Both the position numbers and the translations under genes were made by a program. A stretch of DNA of 8,400 bases from CAYSLC01 sp964431545 (GTDB lineage Bacteria; Desulfobacterota; Desulfobacteria; Desulfobacterales; JAABSP01): positions 1-8,400 of the forward strand of contig CAYSLC010000221.1 in assembly GCA_964431545.1 (NCBI GenBank), given 5' to 3'. The notes under the pieces were generated by a model, which was given only the letters and a program-made list of their open reading frames with translations, was not told the DNA's origin and searched no databases. Positions 1 through 5,520 of the stretch are shown one piece after another. Within the stretch, counting starts at the first letter, position 1; each line of letters starts with the position of its first letter.

Positions 1-67
1 TATATCTGAATTTATATAGTTTCTTGATTCCAACCGTTGTTTGTGATCATAGAAATTATTAAAAAAA
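1..67 (+). promoter_or_regulatory. AT-rich leader with possible -10 element
   Basis: This stretch is strikingly AT-rich compared with everything downstream and contains no open frame continuous with the following gene; an in-frame TAG lies at 50-52. TATAGT at 15-20 matches five of six bases of a sigma70 -10 box, but its -35 box would lie outside the window. An alternative pair, TTGATT at 24-29 with TCATAG at 47-52 (17-base spacing), has a poor -10. No clear Shine-Dalgarno sequence precedes the start at 71. The promoter assignment is therefore weak. Confidence 0.25.
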
Positions 68-70
68 GTG

Positions 71-1432
71 ATGCGCACGCTCCGGGAGCAACTGGTCCTC
101 ATCAGGGCATGGGAAACCCAACCGACCTTTTACCTGACCATTATGTGTCTTGGATTGGCTGAAGCCATTGAACACGGCATCCAGGCGGCAAAATTCCGCG
201 CCGGAACACTTCCGAAATTTCTGGATCAAGCCGGTAAAAACCTGATAAGCATGCCCGCCTGTTTCCGGGATATGGGGTTGGAAATGGTCGAGGATGCCAG
301 GGCTTATCTTGTCATGCTGAAAGACAAACTGCCCCTGCTTTCAGACAGTCTGGACGCCCTGGACCGATTTGAGACGAGATTGAAAGCCGCGTCATCGCGA
401 CCAGGGTTTCGCATTCCTCAAGACGAACTCGCCCTGGTCGTTGAACAACACATCAATTGCGGCACGCCCGTTACCGAGGTGGATGACCTGCTAGACCATG
501 AAATTGACGCCATGAACCGGGTTCTGGCCAGAGCGGCCGACGAAATGGGGTGCGATACATGGCGGGAGGCCTATGCCGCGATTCCACCACCCAAAACGGG
601 AGAAGACGGTCTTGTCGGTCTTTACCGGGATGTGGTGCTGGGCCTTGGGCGCCATTGCAGGTCCACCACGGGACCGGATGGAGAATTCATACCCGATCTG
701 GTGGAATGGACCCGGCAAAACTGGGACAACCTGGTTTTAAAACCGGAAAGAGGCTATTCCGGCAAAGGCGTCTGCGTAGGCGGCGTGCATAAAGGCGGCG
801 ACAAAGCCATATCGCTTGCATTGGAAAAAGGGGCCTATATCGTTCAAAAAAAAGTGGGCCTTTACCTGTGGGCGGAAGACATTCCCGAACTGAACGCGGC
901 AAACAACAAAATCGTCATGACGACCTTTCAAACCGACTTTCGGTGTCTTTTCAGCAATGAGAGGATGCTCGGATTCTTATGCCGGTACGGGAAGGTGCCG
1001 ACAAATGTGGGCAGCGGCGGCGGGGTTCAGCCCATGGCGGTTCTGAAATCCGATATGTCGGTGGGGCAGGCAACAAACCTGATCAATGAAACCATCATGG
1101 AAATGGACTTTCCCCATGTCGCCGGAGCGATCGAACTGCAGAAAAACCTGGCCATGGAAAACCGCTTCACCTACCTGCTGGGTCCGATAAAAATGGCATT
1201 GCGCCCCAGATTGATCACACAGACACAGATAGATCATCTTGAAACCTACTGCCGCGGCATATGGGAAGATTGCCTTACCCTGGAAACCATGTGGGAAAAA
1301 GGTGAACTGGACCATATGATCGATATTGAACCCGAAGAACTGGACATCGCAAGATCCCAGCCCTGGCGCGGTTCTCCAGCTATTTTTGCATCGGATGGAA
1401 TTTTCAGTTTCGGAGCCCATAAGCAACCATGA
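71..1432 (+). CDS. ATP-grasp domain protein with DUF885-like N-terminal segment
   Basis: The protein is 453 residues from ATG 71; a GTG at 68 is an alternative start, and neither has a good ribosome site. Residues ~14-180 are helical and resemble the middle of DUF885 proteins (hydrophobic AxxxL-type helices, a 'lPkFLdQAgkNL' stretch). The metal-binding half expected in a complete DUF885 enzyme is not visible. Residues ~190-350 look like an ATP-grasp core: KPERGYSGKGV at 224-234 fits the nucleotide-binding lysine and glycine-rich loop, and RYGKVPTNVGSGGG at 305-318 fits the conserved late ATP-grasp segment. Residues ~370-453 are a further helical tail ending in a 'DGIFSFG' stretch; this faintly recalls the domain that precedes ATP-grasp in glutathionylspermidine-synthase-like proteins. 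ATP-grasp enzymes join a carboxylate to an amine or thiol through an acyl-phosphate. The substrate here is unknown. The stop overlaps the methyltransferase start (ATGA), so the two are probably co-translated. The ATP-grasp call is fairly firm, the DUF885 call moderate, and the tail call weak. Confidence 0.65.
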   Translation: MRTLREQLVLIRAWETQPTFYLTIMCLGLAEAIEHGIQAAKFRAGTLPKFLDQAGKNLISMPACFRDMGLEMVEDARAYLVMLKDKLPLLSDSLDALDRFETRLKAASSRPGFRIPQDELALVVEQHINCGTPVTEVDDLLDHEIDAMNRVLARAADEMGCDTWREAYAAIPPPKTGEDGLVGLYRDVVLGLGRHCRSTTGPDGEFIPDLVEWTRQNWDNLVLKPERGYSGKGVCVGGVHKGGDKAISLALEKGAYIVQKKVGLYLWAEDIPELNAANNKIVMTTFQTDFRCLFSNERMLGFLCRYGKVPTNVGSGGGVQPMAVLKSDMSVGQATNLINETIMEMDFPHVAGAIELQKNLAMENRFTYLLGPIKMALRPRLITQTQIDHLETYCRGIWEDCLTLETMWEKGELDHMIDIEPEELDIARSQPWRGSPAIFASDGIFSFGAHKQP

Positions 1433-2218
1433 CGTTGAAAGTGAACGCCGACTGGTGGAAGGAAATATTTGATGACCTTTACCTCATGACCGACGCGCGT
1501 TCGGTGTGCGATGACGACCTGACCGAGAAGGAGGTCGATTTTATCGAATCCGTGCTGAATCTGGATAAATCAGCGCCGATTCTTGATCTTTACGGCGGAC
1601 AGGGCCGTCACGCCATGGAACTTTCCCGCCGGGGCTTTTTAAACGTCAAGGTTTTGGATTATTCGAAGTATCTGATCGAGGCGGGAAGGCGCCAGGCTGA
1701 GAAACAGGATCTGAACACAGAATTTATCCGGGGCGATGCAAGAAATACAGATCTTGCGTCAGGCAGTTTTGAGACCGTGATCGTGATGGGCGGCTCATTC
1801 GGTTATTTTGTCCCGGATGCTGAAAATAAAAAAAAAATTTTTGGAGGAATCTTTCCGACTCTTAAAGCCTGGCGGCAAATTGCTTCTGGACCTGCCGGAT
1901 AAAGGATATGTCCTTAAAAATTTTCAACCCGTTTCAAAGCACAAACCCGGGGGGACGCTCCAGGTCACCAGGAAGCGTAAACTTGTTCAGGACGTGATTT
2001 ACTGTCAGGAGACCGTGGTCTGCTCTCAAAAAGGAACTCTGCGGGACAACACCTATTGCATCCGTCTTTACAGCCAGGAACAAATCCGTCGAATGCTCGA
2101 AAATGTCGGGTTCACCGATATTTCTTTCCAGGAGGATTTCATGGACCGGCAGGAAAAAGGCGATTACGGCACAATGACGAACCGGATGGTGGCGACATCA
2201 AGCCGTCCTTCCCTGTAA
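1429..2218 (+). pseudogene. class I SAM-dependent methyltransferase, split by a +1 frameshift
   Basis: Two overlapping frames together encode one methyltransferase. The first runs from ATG 1429 to a stop at 1900-1902; the second is open through 1808 and ends at 2218. Joined, they give about 262 residues, normal for the family. Motif I is ILDLYGGQGRH at 51-61, the SAM-binding glycine loop. An acidic motif II (VLDYS) and a GDAR/SFETVIVMGGSFGYF segment follow. After the shift come the post-motif LLKPGGKLLLDLP and the C-terminal RLYSQEQIRRMLENVGF. The frames change at an A10 run (1828-1837), around residue 134; nine A residues would restore AENKKKFLEESFRLLKPGG in one frame. The start overlaps the previous stop by four bases. 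GGAG at 1412-1415 is rather far away, so translational coupling is likely. Possible explanations are a real mutation, a homopolymer sequencing error, or slippage that yields some full-length product. Without slippage, the first frame stops after 157 residues and lacks the substrate-side half. Confidence 0.8.
1828..1837 (+). other. A10 homopolymer at the methyltransferase frame change
   Basis: Ten A residues are followed directly by five T residues (1838-1842). This is the point where the coding frame of the methyltransferase changes. Protein similarity to the family continues smoothly in the second frame right after the run, which places the shift here within a few codons. Runs of nine or more A residues are known sites of RNA polymerase slippage (for example in Thermus dnaX) and are also common places for sequencing and replication errors. 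Confidence 0.75.
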
Positions 2219-2297
2219 CCTTGGACAGATTGTTGCCGGTTCACCGGGAACGGTCGTTGATGAACAGTTGGGGTATCCAATTGAGCCTCCGTCCCAA

Positions 2298-2309
2298 AGG
2301 TTGAAACCT
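2298..2309. repeat. short inverted repeat, possible operator or activator site
   Basis: AGGTT and AACCT are exact reverse complements separated by GA. The two-base spacer is too short for an RNA hairpin with the full stem, so a protein-binding dyad is the more natural reading. It lies about 85 bases upstream of the start point that the sigma54-like element would give, a plausible distance for an enhancer-binding protein. A dyad this short can also arise by chance. Confidence 0.2.
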
Positions 2310-2367
2310 CGACGATATCAAAGCCGCGGGCGGTCCATTCATTTTGCCGCTTGGTGTAAAACGTGTA

Positions 2368-2382
2368 TGGCGGCGCGTTTGC
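2368..2382 (+). promoter_or_regulatory. sigma54-like -24/-12 element upstream of dctP
   Basis: TGGC at 2368-2371 and TTGC at 2379-2382 give the invariant GG-N10-GC spacing of sigma54 promoters; the consensus is TGGCACG-N4-TTGC(A/T). The ACG part is not matched and the last base is G. The element lies inside a GC-rich hairpin, so a chance match is possible. Support comes from the known use of sigma54 and two-component activators to control several C4-dicarboxylate transporter genes. Confidence 0.3.
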
Positions 2383-2387
2383 GCCGC
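2370..2387. repeat. 7-bp hairpin just upstream of the -35 box
   Basis: GCGGCGC and GCGCCGC pair perfectly around a GTTT loop. The hairpin ends directly before the TTGACA box. No T tract follows, so it is not a typical intrinsic terminator. It could be an operator or part of the overlapping sigma54-like element. Confidence 0.45.
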
Positions 2388-2416
2388 TTGACATCCCCCC
2401 GCGCTTTTGCCATACT
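2388..2416 (+). promoter_or_regulatory. sigma70-type promoter for the dctPQM-glcDF operon
   Basis: A perfect TTGACA -35 box lies at 2388-2393. After exactly 17 bases comes CATACT at 2411-2416, matching four of six bases of TATAAT, including the key second A and last T. Transcription would start near 2423, leaving a leader of about 54 bases before the dctP ATG, with a good ribosome site in it. Position, spacing and orientation all fit the first gene of the operon. Confidence 0.55.
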
Positions 2417-2466
2417 CCAACCCGTTTTAGGAGGGCTGATGCCCACCCCTTTCACCCCATTTCAAC

Positions 2467-2471
2467 GGAGG
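2467..2471 (+). promoter_or_regulatory. dctP: ribosome binding site deciding the dctP start
   Basis: GGAGG lies five bases before ATG 2477. The open frame extends upstream to 2363, but only the ATG at 2477 has a strong ribosome site and begins a proper signal peptide, so the upstream extension is not coding. Confidence 0.8.
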
Positions 2472-2476
2472 AATCC

Positions 2477-3553
2477 ATGAAACGCTTCTTGCCCGTCGTA
2501 TTCGCGCTGATCCTGGCCACGTCGGCCCCGGCCGCGGCCAAAACCCTGCTCAAACTCGCCAACTCCGGGCCGGACAAGCCGGACAACCGGACCGTCAAGG
2601 CGGTGGCCATTTTCAAGGATCTCGTCGAAAAAGGCACCAACGGCGAAGTGGAAGTGCGGGCCTACCACGCCAGCGCCCTGGGCGCCGAACGCGAAGCCCT
2701 GGAAGGGGTTCAGATGGGCACCATCCAGATGGGGACACTGTCGGGCGGCCCGGTGTCGGGCTTTTTTCCCGAAGTGATGTTTTTCGACATCCCCTATCTT
2801 TTCTCCAGCAACGCGGCCGCCTGGGAATTTTTCGAATCCCCCACGGCCGCTGAATTCAAAGACGCATTTCTGAAAAAGACCGGCGTGCGGGTTCTGGCCA
2901 TCACCGAAAACGGGTTCCGTCATTTCACGGCCAAAACGTCGCTCCAGGCGCCCAAGGATCTGAAGGGCCTAAAGGTCCGGACCATGCAAAATCCCGCCCA
3001 CATGGCCATGGTCGAGGCGCTCAGCGCCGACCCGACCCCCATCGCGTTTTCCGAACTGTACATGGCCCTGCAACAGGGCGTGGTGGACGCCATGGAATGT
3101 CCCATCGCCCTGATCCACGACATGAAATTCTTCGAAGTTCAGGATTACATGGTGCTGGACGGTCATCTGTACAATCCCCTGTTCGTGTTCATCAATGAGA
3201 ACGTCTATCAGAAGCTCTCCCCGGAACACCGGAAAGTCGTGGCCGACGCGGCCGTGGTGTTGGGAAAGGCCCACTGCGGCTTCAACCAGGAAGCCAACGT
3301 CACCGCCCTGGAAAACCTCAAGGCCAAGGGCATGACCGTCTACAAACCCACCGCCGACGAACTGGCGAAATTCCGTGAACTGGCCCAGCCCGCGGCCCTC
3401 TCCTTCATCAAGGAAAAAATAGGGGCCGAATGGGTGGAAAAAGCCCTGAACGGCGCCCGGGAAGCCGAAGCCGCCGTGGCCGGAAAGGAAGACGCCATTG
3501 TCGCCCGGACCATCGAAGCGGCCAATGCGGCCTACGCCAAAATCAAAAAATAG
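2477..3553 (+). CDS. dctP: TRAP transporter solute-binding protein, DctP family
   Basis: This is the periplasmic receptor of a tripartite ATP-independent periplasmic transporter; it binds an organic acid and delivers it to the DctQM permease. The protein has 358 residues, slightly longer than the usual ~330. A signal peptide is clear: MKR, a hydrophobic core, then an APAAA site, with likely cleavage near residue 21. Conserved family features are NGFRHFT at 145-151 and GLKVRTM at 164-170. R148 and R168 match the two arginines that hold the ligand carboxylate in characterised receptors such as SiaP. The 'ALQQGVVDAMECP' segment follows. The C-terminus is helical and rich in Ala, Lys and Glu. The start is fixed by GGAGG and the signal peptide. 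It is the first gene of the operon and is separated from dctQ by a large palindrome, which may help keep receptor levels above permease levels. The family is certain; the ligand is not shown by sequence, and the downstream oxidase suggests a 2-hydroxyacid. Confidence 0.93.
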   Translation: MKRFLPVVFALILATSAPAAAKTLLKLANSGPDKPDNRTVKAVAIFKDLVEKGTNGEVEVRAYHASALGAEREALEGVQMGTIQMGTLSGGPVSGFFPEVMFFDIPYLFSSNAAAWEFFESPTAAEFKDAFLKKTGVRVLAITENGFRHFTAKTSLQAPKDLKGLKVRTMQNPAHMAMVEALSADPTPIAFSELYMALQQGVVDAMECPIALIHDMKFFEVQDYMVLDGHLYNPLFVFINENVYQKLSPEHRKVVADAAVVLGKAHCGFNQEANVTALENLKAKGMTVYKPTADELAKFRELAQPAALSFIKEKIGAEWVEKALNGAREAEAAVAGKEDAIVARTIEAANAAYAKIKK

Positions 3554-3562
3554 CTGAAACGA

Positions 3563-3590
3563 TCCGCCGGCCTCGGCCGAGGCCGGCGGA
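3563..3590. repeat. perfect 28-base palindrome between dctP and dctQ
   Basis: Bases 3563-3574 and 3579-3590 are exact reverse complements around a GGCC centre that is itself self-complementary. In RNA this gives a very stable 12-bp stem with a four-base loop. It starts nine bases after the dctP stop and is not followed by a T run, so it is not a complete intrinsic terminator. Stem-loops between binding-protein and permease genes are known to protect the upstream message and limit the downstream genes; that role is inferred here. Confidence 0.8.
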
Positions 3591-3653
3591 TGCCTACCCT
3601 GACGCCCGTCGGACGGCCCCGGCATGACCGAACGCCGCCCGGAGTTAACCCCC

Positions 3654-4223
3654 ATGCGCCATCTTTCCTACTGGATCAACACCCTGGCAAACTGGCAGGT
3701 CCGCCTCTGCGCCGCCCTGGTCGCCGTTCTGGCCGTTGCCATGACAGCGATCATCCTCATGCAGGTGTTTTTCCGGTTCGTCGTCTATGTCCCTTTTCCC
3801 TGGAGCGAGGAGCTGGCGCGGTTCCTGATGATCTATATGGCCATGTTCGGCAGCGTCATCGCCCTGCGCCGCGGCCGTCACATCGGCGTCCGGGTGCTGG
3901 TGGAACGGTTGCCGGAAAAGCTGTATGACGTCGTTGCCGCGCCCTTTGTTCAGGTCTGCATGATCGGATTCCTGGCCGTTCTGTTTCGGCAGGGGGTGGA
4001 TCTGGCCCTCCGCAACCGGTACCAGGTGTCCACGGCCCTGGATGTCTCCATGTTCTGGCCCTACCTGGCGATCCCCGTCGGCGCGGCGATGATGATCATC
4101 GACATCGTTTCGGACATGCTCCACGACCGGTTCCCCACGCCGGCGGGGTCATCGGCCAAGATCGCCACTCATGTGCTGGACGGCGGCGATGAAAACGGCC
4201 GTCGGGAGGACGCCGCCCCATGA
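3654..4223 (+). CDS. dctQ: TRAP transporter small permease subunit, DctQ family
   Basis: This is the small membrane subunit that pairs with DctM in the inner membrane. It has 189 residues from ATG 3654, preceded by GGAG at 3641-3644. An in-frame ATG at 3624 would add ten polar residues but has no convincing ribosome site, so 3654 is preferred. Four hydrophobic segments are visible, at roughly 16-38, 53-68, 86-106 and 125-145, the usual number. The family hallmark PFPWSEELARFLMIYMAMFG, with W50-S-E-E, is followed by ALRRGRHIGV. The C-terminal ~40 residues are polar and likely cytoplasmic. The gene overlaps dctM by four bases (ATGA), so the two are translationally coupled. Confidence 0.9.
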   Translation: MRHLSYWINTLANWQVRLCAALVAVLAVAMTAIILMQVFFRFVVYVPFPWSEELARFLMIYMAMFGSVIALRRGRHIGVRVLVERLPEKLYDVVAAPFVQVCMIGFLAVLFRQGVDLALRNRYQVSTALDVSMFWPYLAIPVGAAMMIIDIVSDMLHDRFPTPAGSSAKIATHVLDGGDENGRREDAAP

Positions 4224-5500
4224 TGACCTGGCTCATGCTCATCTTCCTGGCGACCCTGTTCCTGGGGTTTCCCGTGGCGTTCTGCCTGGGACTCACGTCC
4301 CTGGCGGCGCTCTGGATCCAGGACGTGCCCCTGGTGCTCGTGGCCCAGCGGATGTTCCAGGGGATGAATTCCTTCTCCCTCATGGCCGTCCCCTTTTTTG
4401 TGCTGGCCGGGGAACTCATGAACCGGGGCGGCACCACCCAGCGGCTCATCAATTTCTCCAATATGCTGGTCGGCCGGATTCCCGGCGGGCTGGCTCAGAC
4501 CAACGTGGTCGCGTCCATGTTCTTCGGCGGCATCAGCGGGTCCGCCGTCGCCGACGCCGCCGCCATGGGCTCCATTCTCGTGCCCGGCATGGTGCGCCAG
4601 GGATACGGCCCGGGCTTTTCGGCGGCCATCACCGCCGCCTCCTCCACCATGGGCCCCATCATTCCGCCCTCGATTTTCATGGTCATCATGGGCGTGACCA
4701 CGGGGTTGTCCATCGGCGGACTGTTCGCGGCGGGGATCGTGCCGGGACTGATGCTGGGCGCGTCCATGATGGCGGTCGCCTGGATCATCGCCGTCCGCCG
4801 CCAATACCCCAGGGACACCCAACCCGTCACCCTCGCCCGATTCGGACGGGAGCTGACGTCGGCGGGACCCGCCCTGCTGGCCCCGATCATCATTCTCGGC
4901 GGCATTCTCGGCGGCGTATTCACCCCCACCGAAGCGGCGGCCGTGGCGGTGTTTTATTCTTTCCTGCTCGGCGTTTTCGTCTATCGCGAACTCACCTTCG
5001 CCGGGCTCCGGGCGGTGCTGGTGCAAAGCGGCGTCACCACCGCCGTGCTGTTGCTCATTATCGGAACGGCCAACATCTTCGCCTGGGTGCTCACTTCAGA
5101 GCAGATCCCCCACCGGATCGCCCAGTCCATGCTCGGGCTCACGGAAAACCCGTACCTGATCCTGCTCGTCATCAACGGATTCCTGATCTTCATCGGCATG
5201 TTCCTGGAAGGGGGCGCGGCCATCATCATCCTCGCCCCCACGCTGCTGGCCGTGGCCGAATCGGTCGGCATCGAACCGCTCCATTTCGGTCTGGTCATGG
5301 TGCTCAACATCGCCGTGGGATTGCTCACCCCACCCCTTGGAGTCTGCCTGTTCGTGGTCTGCGGCGTCACCGGCCTTTCCCTGTCCCGGGTCACCCGGGC
5401 GGTGTTGCCCTTCCTGGCCCTGGAGATCCTGGTCCTCCTGCTGGTCACCTACCTGCCGGGACTCATCCTCTTTTTCCCGCGCCTGCTCGGCTACCTGTGA
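4220..5500 (+). CDS. dctM: TRAP transporter large permease subunit, DctM family
   Basis: This is the large membrane subunit that carries the translocation pathway, using an ion gradient (Na+ or H+) to import the acid released by DctP. The length of 426 residues is typical. The sequence is hydrophobic nearly throughout, consistent with about 11-12 membrane segments. Family signatures are present: 'FFGGISGSAVADAAAMG' from residue 101, then 'MGPIIPPS' at 144-151, 'GVFTPTEAAAVAV' in the middle and 'GLLTPPLGVCLFV' near the end. These repeated Gly/Pro-rich segments are the hairpins of the ion transporter superfamily fold. The start at 4220 overlaps the dctQ stop and has a GGGAGGA ribosome site at 4204-4210. 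The glcD-like gene begins 20 bases after its stop. Confidence 0.95.
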   Translation: MMTWLMLIFLATLFLGFPVAFCLGLTSLAALWIQDVPLVLVAQRMFQGMNSFSLMAVPFFVLAGELMNRGGTTQRLINFSNMLVGRIPGGLAQTNVVASMFFGGISGSAVADAAAMGSILVPGMVRQGYGPGFSAAITAASSTMGPIIPPSIFMVIMGVTTGLSIGGLFAAGIVPGLMLGASMMAVAWIIAVRRQYPRDTQPVTLARFGRELTSAGPALLAPIIILGGILGGVFTPTEAAAVAVFYSFLLGVFVYRELTFAGLRAVLVQSGVTTAVLLLIIGTANIFAWVLTSEQIPHRIAQSMLGLTENPYLILLVINGFLIFIGMFLEGGAAIIILAPTLLAVAESVGIEPLHFGLVMVLNIAVGLLTPPLGVCLFVVCGVTGLSLSRVTRAVLPFLALEILVLLLVTYLPGLILFFPRLLGYL

Positions 5501-5520
5501 AGCCGGCGACGGGAAGAAAA

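Larger units (their letters stand above)
2219..2476 (+). other. intergenic regulatory region between the methyltransferase and the TRAP operon
   Basis: I see no convincing gene in these 258 bases; short frames on both strands lack recognisable motifs and ribosome sites. It holds a 5+2+5 dyad (AGGTT-GA-AACCT) at 2298-2309, a GC-rich hairpin at 2370-2387, a sigma54-like element and a sigma70-like promoter before dctP. No T-rich intrinsic terminator is seen after the methyltransferase. Base composition changes across this stretch from moderate to high GC. Confidence 0.6.

Noticed and set aside
2164..2394. 76-codon minus-strand open frame in the intergenic region
   Set aside because: No recognisable motif or ribosome site, and it overlaps the end of the methyltransferase and the promoter region. 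I briefly considered a transposase remnant but could not support it.
2370..2400. Hairpin at 2370-2387 as a terminator for the methyltransferase
   Set aside because: No T tract follows; the next bases are the -35 box and a C run.
2363..2476. 38-codon upstream extension of dctP
   Set aside because: It lies over the promoter elements, lacks a ribosome site, and would bury the signal peptide; the GGAGG and ATG at 2477 are clearly better.
2969..3655. 228-codon minus-strand open frame opposite dctP
   Set aside because: Phe/Gly/Val-rich shadow of the dctP reading frame, with no recognisable domain.
4169..5026. 285-codon minus-strand open frame opposite dctQ/dctM
   Set aside because: Low-complexity Gly/His/Asp/Arg composition, no ribosome site and no motifs; it is an antisense shadow of a certain membrane protein gene.
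4171..5520. Long plus-strand open frame continuous with the glcD-like gene, across all of dctM
   Set aside because: The translation is rich in Arg, Gly, Pro and His without domain motifs, while another frame of the same bases encodes a full DctM. It is open only because of high GC; the real gene starts at 5521.
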